Position numbers and translations under genes: made by a program. Shown here one piece after another: positions 35,099-43,469 of a stretch of 64,000 bases of DNA (position 1 is the stretch's first letter; every line of letters begins with the position of its first letter). The notes beneath the pieces were generated by a model. The model was not told where the DNA came from. It was given only the letters and a program-made list of their open reading frames with translations, and made no database searches. The stretch is from Actimicrobium sp047621665 (GTDB lineage: Bacteria > Pseudomonadota > Gammaproteobacteria > Burkholderiales > Burkholderiaceae_D): NCBI GenBank assembly GCA_047621665.1, contig JBLHMB010000004.1:62001-126000 (forward strand). The letters run 5' to 3'.

Positions 35099-36325
35099 TT
35101 AGTGAGCTGACCAGCTCGCCAGCACCGACGGACGCAAGATAAAGTGGCGACACGCATCGATGTCGGCATTGCTGACACCACAGCGCGCAAACACCTGCTC
35201 CCACTGCCGCATCTGGGCCAGCACCTCACTGGCGATGTGCATCGCTTCAACGGACTTCAGCATGAAGCGCCCACAATCGGACAGCGCGTTCGACAGCAAT
35301 GCTTGCGCACCCTGTTTGCCCAGTCGGAGCGACTGGTATCCCACTCCCAGTAACTGCGGTTGCAAGTCAAACGCCGGGGATAAATTCCAGTGGCCTTGCT
35401 GGAACAGTAGCGCGTGGTTCTTTTCATGATCATCTGTGTTTTCGATCAGTACGTTGAAGACCATGCGCCGGAACAGTTGCTGACAGTCTGCTTGCGGTGC
35501 CCGTGCCTCGCGGCGCAGTACGTCGGCCAGATCGGCGTACCCCATGTCACCTTCCTTGAGTCCATCGGCGATGAGCAAGGTTCTGGCGCTGGCGAAGTGG
35601 ATGCGTGACCCGGCATCACGGTCAAAGCGTCGGACCAGCAGCACATGCTGGCCTGACAAGGCGATCAATTCGGACTCCGCAACGGTAATGCCACACAGGC
35701 TGGCCAGTTGCAGGCTGGCGTGCTCGATGGCGGCGACATCAACCTGGTCCTCCCGGTCGGGAAATTTGGCGATCCAGTCGGCATCGCGATGACGTATGAC
35801 TGCTTTCGGACGCGCGCCACCCGCGCTGGAACCCGGTTGCAGCAGCCGTAGCATGGCGGGTGAAATGGGGTGTTGGGCAGCAAGCGCATTGGCCGCATCG
35901 CGCAGGGCTGGCAAATCCGCGGTCTCGTAGACATGCTGGCGTTGTGATTGAGTCGATTCCCGCATGGCCGAAAACCCGAGCGCACCAATGCGGTTTTCGC
36001 CGGCTAGCACCAGATAATCGAGGGGCGAGCGACGGGATGGGTGAAAGACCTTGTTGATGACGGCCCGGCCCCACCGATCCGGTCCCGCATCCTCGAAGAC
36101 CGGGTGGAGTTCGCAGCCGGCAGGTGGGTCGAAGCTGCCTGCGAGTAACGGCAAATTCGGCGCCAGTGCGAATGCAGCCGGATGGCGCAACCAAAGCGGG
36201 TCGTAACTAAACCGGCAGACCCGGCCCTGCAACAATTCCAGCATGCCGCACCGTGTCGGCTCTGACGCCTGCGGTAGCCAGACCCGGACATGCAGCACAT
36301 CCCCATCCGGTTCCCATGATGTCAT
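35099..36325 (-). CDS. HipA-like toxin (Ser/Thr kinase fold)
   Basis: Protein of 408 residues of the HipA family. Visible are the Gly-rich ATP-site loop GSSAGGARPKAVI, the catalytic loop NVLIENTDDHEKNH and the metal-site SPAFDLQP, the kinase-active pattern. E. coli HipA inactivates glutamyl-tRNA synthetase by phosphorylation; the target here is not known. The ATG at 36325 overlaps the hipB-like stop by 4 nt. The full-length open frame with an intact active site suggests a functional toxin held by the upstream antitoxin. Confidence 0.9.
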   Translation of the reverse strand: MTSWEPDGDVLHVRVWLPQASEPTRCGMLELLQGRVCRFSYDPLWLRHPAAFALAPNLPLLAGSFDPPAGCELHPVFEDAGPDRWGRAVINKVFHPSRRSPLDYLVLAGENRIGALGFSAMRESTQSQRQHVYETADLPALRDAANALAAQHPISPAMLRLLQPGSSAGGARPKAVIRHRDADWIAKFPDREDQVDVAAIEHASLQLASLCGITVAESELIALSGQHVLLVRRFDRDAGSRIHFASARTLLIADGLKEGDMGYADLADVLRREARAPQADCQQLFRRMVFNVLIENTDDHEKNHALLFQQGHWNLSPAFDLQPQLLGVGYQSLRLGKQGAQALLSNALSDCGRFMLKSVEAMHIASEVLAQMRQWEQVFARCGVSNADIDACRHFILRPSVLASWSAH

Positions 36326-36645
36326 AACGCCCCTGCCTTTCCCTTCCTGATAGTCCGCAATTCTGTCAGCAGAGCCGTCTCGTCGGCTTCGGGATTGGCT
36401 ATCTCCCCCAGATACTGAACTCGCCCGACCAGCCATAACGCGGTCGCATACGACGCCATCGACACGGCCGGATCGCCCGCTTCGAGCTTGCGCAAGGTCG
36501 GGATCGAGACTTGCATGCGTTCGGCAAACGCCGCCAGCGATTGCTTGCGACGCTTGCGCGCAATGCGCAGATGTTCGCCGAGCTGGCGCAGGTTGCGCTC
36601 GACGGCAGCCGGTAATGGAGAGGCGATAGAAAGTTCGGTAGACAT
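36322..36645 (-). CDS. HipB-like helix-turn-helix antitoxin
   Basis: DNA-binding protein of 107 residues with an XRE-type helix-turn-helix at about residues 22-78 (LGEHLRIARKRRKQSLAAFAERM ... PTLRKLEAGDPAVSM). The ATG at 36645 opens a short leader; upstream are a perfect -10 hexamer and two palindromes, as expected for autorepression. It is translated first and overlaps hipA by 4 nt. The C-terminal tail probably engages the toxin. Confidence 0.9.
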   Translation of the reverse strand: MSTELSIASPLPAAVERNLRQLGEHLRIARKRRKQSLAAFAERMQVSIPTLRKLEAGDPAVSMASYATALWLVGRVQYLGEIANPEADETALLTELRTIRKGKAGAL

Positions 36646-36650
36646 GTAAC

Positions 36651-36694
36651 TAGAATTGTCTATTCCGTCGAAAAAAGCAATTATAGTTTGCTAT
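36651..36694 (-). promoter_or_regulatory. hipBA promoter with two palindromic operator candidates
   Basis: On the minus strand TATAAT occurs at 36685-36680, a perfect -10 hexamer. It is overlapped by the palindrome ATAGTTTGCTAT (36683-36694). A second palindrome TAGAATTGTCTA (36651-36662) lies between it and the hipB start. The two share 9 of 13 positions when aligned and are 31 bp apart, about three helical turns. A good -35 hexamer is not visible. Confidence 0.55.
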
Positions 36695-36729
36695 TTCGAT
36701 GCCGGCGCCTCGTCCTGTGTTGTCGAACC

Positions 36730-38280
36730 TTATCGTGGACTCACTTCCACCCGGCTGATCAGCACCGTCGCAATCCGGCGGTCCAGCATCGCCGCAATTT
36801 CAAAACGTAGGCCATCAAGTTCGATGGCGTCGCCCACCGCAGGCAAGGTCGCAAAGCGCGCCAGCAGGAAGCCGGCAACCGAGGTGTAGTCATCGTCGTC
36901 GGTGACCAGCGCAGTCGTTTCCAGTACCTGTTCGAGGTAGCGCAGATCAGCGCTGCCGGCGACCTGCCAGTTGTTGGCTGCCAGCAGTTGTACGGTCGGT
37001 TGCTCGTCTTCATCAGGAAATTCGCCGGCGATGGCCTCGAGGATGTCGAGGGGGGTGACCAGGCCCTGCAGGGTGCCGTATTCATCGGTGACCACAATCA
37101 GTTTGCCGGACGAGCGCTTGAGCTCTTCCATCGCCTTCATCACGCCGACTGTGTCCGGCAGGATGATAGGCGGATGCACGCTGCTGTTTTCGTCGATCCT
37201 GCCGTTAAGGTCGAGGTCGCCGATCAGGTCCTTGGCGCGGGCCACACCGATGATGTTATCCATTTCGCCTCGTGAAACCGGAAAGGTGCTGTGCGGGGTT
37301 TCGAGGATCTGGCGACGGATTGCTGCCGCGTCGTGGTCGAGGTTGATCCACGACATCTCCGAGCGCGGTGTCATGATCGAGCGGATCGACCGTTCGGCCA
37401 GGCTCAACACGCCGCTGACCATGTTGCGTTCGTCGGCACCGAAAGTGGTTGGTTCGGCGACCGGTTCGGTGCTGGCGGCCTGCTCGCTCTGTTCGGCGCG
37501 GGTGCGGCTGCCCAGCAAGCGCAGGATCGCTCCGGCGGTGCGGTCACGCAACGGCAGATGGGCTGCCTTGCGCATGAAATTGCGCTGCATGAGCTGGTTG
37601 AAAAATTCGATCACGAGCGAGAAACCAATCGCGGCATACAGATAGCCTTTCGGAATCTTGAAGCCGAGACCTTCAGCGACCAGGCTCAGGCCGATCATCA
37701 GCAAAAAGCTCAGGCACAACACCACCACGGTCGGATGCGCATTGACGAAGCGGGTCAGCGGTTTCGATGCCAGGATCATGATGGCCATCGAAATGATCAC
37801 GGCCGCCATCATCACGCCGAGTTCATCGACCATGCCGACGGCAGTAATGACGGCATCGAGCGAGAACACCGCATCGAGTACGACGATCTGGGCAATCACC
37901 ACGCCGAGGCTGACATAGACCCGCGGACCGCTTTGCACATGGGTGACACCTTCGATGCGCTCATGTAATTCCATGGTCGCCTTAAATAGCAGAAACAGGC
38001 CACCCAGCAGCAGGATCAGGTCGCGCCCGGAGAACGCCAGCGGGCCGAGCGAAAACAGCGGCGTGGTCAATGTCACCAGCCACGAAATCATCGTCAGCAA
38101 GCCAAGTCGCATGATCATTGCCAGCGACAGGCCGATCAGACGGGCCTTATCGCGTTGATGCGGCGGGACCTTGTCGGCGAGGATCGCGATAAAAATCAGA
38201 TTGTCGATGCCGAGTACGATTTCGAGGACGACGAGCGTTAATAAGCCTACCCAGATCGTGGGGTCGAAGAGCCATTCCAT
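36730..38280 (-). CDS. TerC-family membrane protein with CBS and transporter-associated domains
   Basis: Protein of 516 residues. Residues about 1-230 are the TerC domain with about seven membrane helices and the acidic motifs EIVLGIDNLIF and DAVFSLDAVITAVGMV typical of divalent-cation-related TerC. A CBS pair follows (about 300-430; MTPRSEMSWINLD, VVTDEYGTLQGLVTPLDILE), then a C-terminal CorC/HlyC-type domain. E. coli YegH and YoaE have the same order. TerC proteins take part in Mn and calcium handling or tellurite resistance (family knowledge). The ATG at 38280 was chosen because the family begins with MEWLFDP; an extended upstream frame is not supported. Confidence 0.9.
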   Translation of the reverse strand: MEWLFDPTIWVGLLTLVVLEIVLGIDNLIFIAILADKVPPHQRDKARLIGLSLAMIMRLGLLTMISWLVTLTTPLFSLGPLAFSGRDLILLLGGLFLLFKATMELHERIEGVTHVQSGPRVYVSLGVVIAQIVVLDAVFSLDAVITAVGMVDELGVMMAAVIISMAIMILASKPLTRFVNAHPTVVVLCLSFLLMIGLSLVAEGLGFKIPKGYLYAAIGFSLVIEFFNQLMQRNFMRKAAHLPLRDRTAGAILRLLGSRTRAEQSEQAASTEPVAEPTTFGADERNMVSGVLSLAERSIRSIMTPRSEMSWINLDHDAAAIRRQILETPHSTFPVSRGEMDNIIGVARAKDLIGDLDLNGRIDENSSVHPPIILPDTVGVMKAMEELKRSSGKLIVVTDEYGTLQGLVTPLDILEAIAGEFPDEDEQPTVQLLAANNWQVAGSADLRYLEQVLETTALVTDDDDYTSVAGFLLARFATLPAVGDAIELDGLRFEIAAMLDRRIATVLISRVEVSPR

Positions 38281-38347
38281 GTGTTGCCTTGTGCAATAAG
38301 AGAGTAAAAAAACGCGCGCGCCGGCGCAGACCGGAGCAGTCCGGAAA

Positions 38348-38668
38348 TCAGCTAGTGAAGCGGAGGATGTCGTGTCGCGGTGGCGGTTTCGGTACCGGAA
38401 AAAACAGATCGCGCGGGATCGTCGGTACATAGGCCGGCGAGAGCGTCACTGTTTCGGCGCTGCGCAGGCAGGAAGCGCTTGGACTGGTTGGGGCACTCAG
38501 GTCAGCGCCGGCAACGGACAGGTTGACATCGTCATCGACGACCGGTTGCGCGCAGGACGAAACATTCTCGGCTGCAGGCGAATGAGCAGGGGCAGGAAAG
38601 TTGAATCCGTCGGCAAGCAATTGCAACGGTAGCAGGCACATCAGGCAAAGGACGAATACTCGTCGCAT
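38348..38668 (-). CDS. Small secreted protein, unknown function
   Basis: The ATG at 38668 (GGAA about 5 nt upstream) gives 106 residues with a signal peptide (VFVLCLMCLLPLQLLA) and a mature Pro/Ser/Ala-rich part with two Cys (SSCAQP and ASCLRS) that could form a disulfide. I do not recognise a family. It sits between the TerC and NRAMP-like genes. Codon use is not distinctive, so it could still be a false positive. Confidence 0.5.
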   Translation of the reverse strand: MRRVFVLCLMCLLPLQLLADGFNFPAPAHSPAAENVSSCAQPVVDDDVNLSVAGADLSAPTSPSASCLRSAETVTLSPAYVPTIPRDLFFPVPKPPPRHDILRFTS

Positions 38669-38748
38669 AAATTCCGGCAGAATTTCGAAGGACCTGAGTA
38701 TAACCATAATCGCGGCGTGCGCTTTGATTGTGCCCTGTCGCCTGGCAC

Positions 38749-40047
38749 TCACATCGTCGCAAACATCGCCACCACCGCCACCACCGCCACCAGCATGATC
38801 ACTACGCCGAGCCAGCCGATGACCGTGTGCCGGCGCGACAGCGTGAAAGTACCCATCACCTCGGGCGCCCGCGCCAGCAGCATCATCACCGCCATGATCG
38901 GCACCGCGATGACGCCATTAATCAGCGCACACCAGAACAGTGCCTTGATCGGATCAACCGGCGTGAAGTTGAGCAGCATGCCGCCGATGGTCGCCAGCGA
39001 AATGATCGCGTAGAACTCGCGCGCCTGCAGGGCTTTCAGGTCAAGCCCGTTACGCCACTTGAAACTCTCGGTGACCGCATACGCGGCCGATCCGGCCAGC
39101 ACCGGCACGGCCAGCAAGCCGGTACCGATAATCCCCAGCGCAAACAGCAGGAAGGCAAACTCGCCGGCCACGGGGCGCAGCGCTTCGGCTGCTTGCGCCG
39201 AGGTCTGGATGTCGGTCACACCATGCAAGCCCAGCGTTGCAGCGGTGGTCAGAATGATGCAGAACGCGACGATATTCGAGAAGGCCATGCCGATGAAGGT
39301 GTCGGTCTTGATCCGCTTGAGTTGCACCAGCGCGCCGTCCGGCGCCTTGCGCAACGAGCGACCCGGACCTTCGGCGCGGATTTCCTCGACTTCCTGCGAG
39401 GCTTGCCAGAAGAACAGATACGGACTGATGGTGGTGCCAAATACCGCCACGATCAGCGTCACCGAATCATTGTTCCAGCGTAGTGTCGGCCACAGCGTGC
39501 CGAGCGCGACGGCCTGCCACGGCACATGGATTACGAACACCGTCGCCACATAGGCGAGCAAGCCGACGGTCAGCCATTTCAGGTAACGCACGTATTTGCG
39601 GTAGGGCAGAAAAATTTGCAGCGTCAGGCAGACGAAGCCGAAACCGAGCGAATACAGATGTGCCGAGCCGGTACCGATGACCAGTCGCGCGGCTTCTCCC
39701 ATCGCCGCAATGTCGGCGGCGATATTGAGTACGTTGGCCACCAGTAGCAGGCAGACGATGGCATACAGCAGCCACGGTGGATAGGCGCGCCGGATATTGG
39801 CCGCCAGTCCGCGACCGGTGACCCGGCCGATGCGGGCTGACACCAGCTGGATGCCGACCATGAACGGATACGTCAGCACCACCGTCCACAGCATGTTGAA
39901 ACCGAATTGCGCGCCGGCCTGCGAGTAGGTCGCAATGCCGGACGGATCGTCGTCAGCCGCGCCGGTAATCAGGCCGAGGCCGAGTGCGCGCAGTGTTGCC
40001 GACAGCGGGTTGACCCTGGCGGGCGACGTCACATCGTCGGTCGGCAT
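38749..40047 (-). CDS. NRAMP-family divalent-metal transporter, altered metal-site motifs
   Basis: Inner-membrane protein of 432 residues with about eleven membrane helices. Helix 1 carries ADDDPSGIATYSQ (Asp34-Pro35-Ser36-Gly37), where classical NRAMP have DPGN; helix 6 reads TTISPYLFFWQASQE, where Mn/Fe transporters have a MPH motif. So the residues that give methionine coordination are missing. Related NRAMP branches without the methionine transport Mg2+ or other hard ions; this one may too (inference). It ends 8 nt before hemL on the same strand, though whether they form one unit is unknown. Confidence 0.88.
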   Translation of the reverse strand: MPTDDVTSPARVNPLSATLRALGLGLITGAADDDPSGIATYSQAGAQFGFNMLWTVVLTYPFMVGIQLVSARIGRVTGRGLAANIRRAYPPWLLYAIVCLLLVANVLNIAADIAAMGEAARLVIGTGSAHLYSLGFGFVCLTLQIFLPYRKYVRYLKWLTVGLLAYVATVFVIHVPWQAVALGTLWPTLRWNNDSVTLIVAVFGTTISPYLFFWQASQEVEEIRAEGPGRSLRKAPDGALVQLKRIKTDTFIGMAFSNIVAFCIILTTAATLGLHGVTDIQTSAQAAEALRPVAGEFAFLLFALGIIGTGLLAVPVLAGSAAYAVTESFKWRNGLDLKALQAREFYAIISLATIGGMLLNFTPVDPIKALFWCALINGVIAVPIMAVMMLLARAPEVMGTFTLSRRHTVIGWLGVVIMLVAVVAVVAMFATM

Positions 40048-40057
40048 GGCGGATCGG

Positions 40058-41347
40058 TCAGCTCAGGGCAAGATCTTCGAAGACGATCCGGGCTGCAGCG
40101 ATGGTGGCGTCGATGACTGCATCGTCATGTTGGGCCGACACAAAGCCGGCTTCAAACGCCGCCGGGGCAAAATACACACCGTGGTCCAGCATGCGATGGA
40201 AATACGTATTGAAGCGGGTCTTGTCGGTGGCCATCATCGCGGCAAAACTGTCCGGCACCTGCGCCGAAAAATACATGCCGAACATGCCACCGATCGAATC
40301 GGCGCAGAACGCGATGTCGTGTTCGCCGGCCGCGGTGGTGAGGCCTTGTACCAGTCGCAGTGTCTGGGCCGACAGTCCCTCGTAAAAGCCCGGCACCTGA
40401 ATCAGCTTGAGCGTTGCCATGCCGGCGGCGACGGCCACCGGATTGCCCGACAACGTGCCGGCCTGGTAGACCGCACCGACCGGTGACATCTGCTGCATCA
40501 GGTCGGCCCGTCCGCCGAACGCGGCCACCGGCAAGCCGCCGCCGATCACCTTGCCCAGTGCCGTCAGGTCCGGCACGATGCCGTAGATTGACTGAGCGCC
40601 ACCCAGCGCAACCCGGAATCCCGACATCACTTCATCGAAAATCAGTACGGTGCCGTATTCGGTGCAAAGCCGGCGCATGGTCGACAGGAATTCCGGGGTC
40701 GCCTTGATCAGGTTCATGTTGCCGGCGACGGGTTCGACGATGACGCAGGCGATTTCGTCGCCCATGTCGCGGAAAGCCTGTTCGAGTTGTTCGGGATTGT
40801 TGTAGTCGAGTACCAGCGTGTGCTTGACGAAGTCCTGCGGCACGCCGGCCGAGGTCGGATTGCCAAAGGTCAGCAAGCCACTACCGGCTTTCACCAGCAG
40901 CGAATCGGCATGGCCGTGATAGCAGCCTTCGAATTTGATGATTTTGTCGCGCCCGGTTGCGCCGCGCGCCAGACGTAACGCACTCATCGTCGCTTCGGTG
41001 CCGCTGGAGACCAGCCGGACCTGCTCGATCGACGGTACCAGCCGGCAAATTTCTTCTGCCATCAATACTTCGCCTTCGGTAGGTGCGCCGAAACTCAGGC
41101 CCAGCGCGGCGGCATCCTGCACCGCCTTGATCACGACCGGATGGGCATGGCCGACGATGGCCGGGCCCCATGAGCCGATATAGTCGGTATAACGCTTGTT
41201 ATCGGCATCCCAGAAATACGGACCGCTGGCGCGGGTAACGAAACGTGGCGTACCACCAACTGAACGAAAAGCGCGAACCGGCGAGTTAACGCCGCCCGGC
41301 GTGGTCAGTTGAGCACGGGCGAACAGGGTGTCGTTATTGGAACTCAT
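40058..41347 (-). CDS. hemL: Glutamate-1-semialdehyde 2,1-aminomutase
   Basis: PLP enzyme of 429 residues making 5-aminolevulinate from glutamate-1-semialdehyde, the C5 haem pathway. Landmarks: TPGGVNSPVRAFRSVGG at the N-terminus, CYHGHADSLLVKAGSG, FDEVMSGFRVA with the PLP-binding Asp, and LGKVIGGGLPVAAFGG, where Lys266 forms the Schiff base. ATG at 41347 is used; upstream extension of five residues is possible. Adjacent to thiD upstream, a typical Burkholderiales neighbourhood. Confidence 0.96.
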   Translation of the reverse strand: MSSNNDTLFARAQLTTPGGVNSPVRAFRSVGGTPRFVTRASGPYFWDADNKRYTDYIGSWGPAIVGHAHPVVIKAVQDAAALGLSFGAPTEGEVLMAEEICRLVPSIEQVRLVSSGTEATMSALRLARGATGRDKIIKFEGCYHGHADSLLVKAGSGLLTFGNPTSAGVPQDFVKHTLVLDYNNPEQLEQAFRDMGDEIACVIVEPVAGNMNLIKATPEFLSTMRRLCTEYGTVLIFDEVMSGFRVALGGAQSIYGIVPDLTALGKVIGGGLPVAAFGGRADLMQQMSPVGAVYQAGTLSGNPVAVAAGMATLKLIQVPGFYEGLSAQTLRLVQGLTTAAGEHDIAFCADSIGGMFGMYFSAQVPDSFAAMMATDKTRFNTYFHRMLDHGVYFAPAAFEAGFVSAQHDDAVIDATIAAARIVFEDLALS

Positions 41348-41373
41348 GAGTGGTATCGGCATTCAGGAAAAAA

Positions 41374-42252
41374 TTAGTGTGGGGGGGCGGCTTCGGGCGT
41401 GGCGTCGGCATCGGCATCGGCATCGGCATCGATATCCTGCGTCGTTTCGCGTGCCCAGAAATAGCGGTCCGGGATCAGCTTACCCATGCCCAGGCGCTGG
41501 GCACCGAGCAAGGCAGCATGAGTAAATTCTTGTGCCTCGAAAACTGCTTCCGGGGCTTCCAGTCCATTTGCCATCAGCGCGGCGATGGCCGCCGACATGG
41601 TCGTACCGGCTCCGGTGAAGGCACCCGGCAGGCGCGGCCAGCTATCCTGGCGGATCACGCCACCATCGCTGTAGAGCGTATTGGTTACTTCATGAGCGGC
41701 GCCGGGTATCCCGGTCACCAGCAGGAACGCACAACCCAGTTCGATCACATGCAGCGCATCGATTTCCAGCGTGTCTTCGACAGTCGGTTCGCGCCAGGTT
41801 TCGGCTAGTCGGTCCAGTTCGCCAGCCGACAGCAGCAGCAGGCTCGCTTGCGGCAGCAGCAACTCGCGGATGGCCATCAGAACATCGTCGCCGTCCTGCA
41901 CATCATCCGGGATGGCGGTGATGAACGGATCGAGGATAAGCGGAATTTCGGGATAGTCGGATACGATCTCGGCAATGACCGAGACGTTTTCGATGCTGCC
42001 GACGGCACTGACCTTGAAGGCAGCCACGGCCATATCTTCGAGCACGACGCGGGCCTGGTCGGAGACCCAGTCAGATTCGGTGATCTCCATGTCTTCGATT
42101 TTGGTGGTGTCGCTGATCAGTAATGCAGTGACCACCGACAGGCCATGGCAACCCATCGCAGCGAAGGCGGCAATGTCGGCCTGAATGCCGATGGCGCCGA
42201 TGGGATCGGCTGCGCCGAAGGTAAGGACAATGGGAGAAGTTTGGATTTGCAC
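41374..42252 (-). CDS. thiD: Hydroxymethylpyrimidine/phosphomethylpyrimidine kinase
   Basis: Ribokinase-fold enzyme of 292 residues phosphorylating the thiamine pyrimidine. Motifs: VLTFGAADPIGAIGIQADI at the start, CHGLSVVTALLISDT, and the nucleotide-binding anion loop LPGAFTGAGTTMSAAIA near the C-terminus (family GTGC/GTGD). The anion loop reads GAGTT, where the usual residue before the loop Thr is Asp or Cys, worth checking. GTG at 42252 starts the gene. The C-terminus ends in a DADADADADA run encoded by a hexamer repeat. The family name ThiD is supported by the neighbouring rubredoxin and hemL in the same order as in other Burkholderiales. Confidence 0.85.
   Translation of the reverse strand: MQIQTSPIVLTFGAADPIGAIGIQADIAAFAAMGCHGLSVVTALLISDTTKIEDMEITESDWVSDQARVVLEDMAVAAFKVSAVGSIENVSVIAEIVSDYPEIPLILDPFITAIPDDVQDGDDVLMAIRELLLPQASLLLLSAGELDRLAETWREPTVEDTLEIDALHVIELGCAFLLVTGIPGAAHEVTNTLYSDGGVIRQDSWPRLPGAFTGAGTTMSAAIAALMANGLEAPEAVFEAQEFTHAALLGAQRLGMGKLIPDRYFWARETTQDIDADADADADATPEAAPPH
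41407..41430. repeat. Hexanucleotide repeat (GGCATC)4 in the thiD 3' end
   Basis: Four perfect copies, flanked by the variant GGCGTC before and GATATC after. They encode alternating Asp-Ala at the ThiD C-terminus. Unit changes would add or remove Asp-Ala pairs without a frameshift. Confidence 0.7.
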
Positions 42253-42308
42253 GGCGGGTAGATTAAGATGACGACTTCGTATTTTACTTGATTGAAGGGC
42301 AGCTAACT

Positions 42309-42515
42309 GTGAGTAACAACGTAACGTCGGAAGTGGCAGCAAAGCCGGACTATCAGACATGGATGTGCCTGATTTGTGGATGGGTGTATGACGAGGAGGC
42401 AGGTTTGCCCGAAGAAGGTATCGCAGCAGGAACCCGTTGGGCCGATGTGCCGATGAACTGGACCTGCCCGGAGTGCGGCGCCCGCAAGGAGGATTTCGAG
42501 ATGGTGACGATTTGA
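42309..42515 (+). CDS. Rubredoxin
   Basis: Iron-sulfur-free mononuclear iron electron carrier of 68 residues. Four Cys ligands in two pairs are visible: Cys20 and Cys23 (CLICG) and Cys53 and Cys56 (CPECG), with WVYDEEAG and PDDWTCPEC-like spacing. GTG at 42309 has AAGGGC about 8 nt upstream. It is divergent from thiD and is followed by a terminator before pilG. Confidence 0.95.
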   Translation: MSNNVTSEVAAKPDYQTWMCLICGWVYDEEAGLPEEGIAAGTRWADVPMNWTCPECGARKEDFEMVTI

Positions 42516-42542
42516 TCATGTTGTGACTAGTTGCAGACAGAT

Positions 42543-42567
42543 GCGCCCCTTCTGCGGGGCGTGATTT
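42543..42567 (+). terminator. Hairpin terminator candidate after rubredoxin
   Basis: CGCCCC (42544-42549) pairs with GGGGCG (42556-42561), loop TTCTGC. It is followed by only a weak T-run (TGATTTG), so termination may be partial. Confidence 0.55.
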
Positions 42568-42607
42568 GATAATCGGCAAGCTATGTTAAAAGTTGGTAAA
42601 AAGCATC

Positions 42608-42654
42608 TTGCTTTTTCGTTGAGTTGCGATTTATATTGGCTCAAGTTAATTGAG
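42608..42654 (+). promoter_or_regulatory. Candidate promoter and short palindrome upstream of pilG
   Basis: TTGCTT (42608-42613) and TATATT (42632-42637), 18 bp apart, form a plausible sigma-70 promoter. The 5-bp arms CTCAA (42640-42644) and TTGAG (42650-42654) around the start region may be an operator. Confidence 0.35.
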
Positions 42655-42662
42655 ATTACACC

Positions 42663-43094
42663 ATGACAACAGCTCTCGAATTGCCGGAAAACGCCAGTCT
42701 AAAAATCATGGTGATTGATGACAGCAGCACAATCAGGCGTTCAGCCGAAATTTTTCTTGGACAGGCCGGTTATCAGGTAGTACTCGCCGAAGACGGTTTC
42801 GATGCGCTGGCCAAGATGAGTGATAGCCGGCCCGCATTGATCTTTTGCGACATCTTAATGCCCCGCCTGGATGGTTATCAGACCTGCGCATTGATCAAAA
42901 AAAGTGCCCGATTCCACGCCACGCCGGTCATCATGCTGTCTTCTAAGGATGGTTTGTTTGATCGGGCCCGTGGCACACTGGTCGGCTCCGATGCGTATCT
43001 GACCAAACCATTTACCAAAGATAGTTTGCTGAAAATGGTGCGTGAATTTACCGCCTCCGTGCAATCAGTCCCGGTTCTCCCTGAAAGCTCCTGA
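42663..43094 (+). CDS. pilG: PilG-type single-domain response regulator
   Basis: CheY-like receiver of 143 residues of the type IV pilus Chp system. The acid pocket VIDDSS, phosphorylation site Asp63 (FCDILMPRLDGYQTC) and KPF loop (YLTKPFTK) are all present. The stretch QTCALIKKSARFHATPVIMLSSKDGLFDRA matches PilG rather than generic CheY. In Pseudomonas PilG stimulates pilus extension. Its TGA overlaps the pilH ATG by 1 nt, the first of five consecutive chemosensory genes. Confidence 0.94.
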   Translation: MTTALELPENASLKIMVIDDSSTIRRSAEIFLGQAGYQVVLAEDGFDALAKMSDSRPALIFCDILMPRLDGYQTCALIKKSARFHATPVIMLSSKDGLFDRARGTLVGSDAYLTKPFTKDSLLKMVREFTASVQSVPVLPESS

Positions 43095-43459
43095 TGGCTA
43101 TCCATAAAATTTTGATTGTCGACGATTCGCCGACGGAACGTTACTTTTTGACCGATGTACTGGTCAAAAATGGATTCTCAGTTGCGACGGCCGAAAATGG
43201 CGAAGAAGCGCTGCTCAAGATTAAGGCTGACAAGCCGCAGTTGATCTTGATGGATGTCGTGATGCCCGGACAAAATGGCTTCCAGGTGACCCGTTCCATT
43301 TCCCGGGATCCGGAAACCAAGGACGTACCGATCATCATTTGTACCAGCAAAGGTCAGGAGACCGACCGTATCTGGGGATTGCGTCAGGGCGCGCGCGACT
43401 ACATCGTCAAGCCTGTTGATCCGCAGGAGTTGCTGGCCAAAATCGCAGCACTCGGCTAG
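43094..43459 (+). CDS. pilH: PilH-type single-domain response regulator
   Basis: Receiver of 121 residues with VDDSPTE, phosphorylation site Asp54 (ILMDVVMPGQNGFQVTR) and the GARDYIVKPVDPQEL end. The TERYFLTDVLVKNG and QETDRIWGLRQGARDY segments are PilH hallmarks. In Pseudomonas PilH opposes PilG by aiding retraction or draining phosphate. Start overlaps the pilG stop; pilI follows after 10 nt. Confidence 0.94.
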   Translation: MAIHKILIVDDSPTERYFLTDVLVKNGFSVATAENGEEALLKIKADKPQLILMDVVMPGQNGFQVTRSISRDPETKDVPIIICTSKGQETDRIWGLRQGARDYIVKPVDPQELLAKIAALG

Positions 43460-43469
43460 CCCGGCACTC

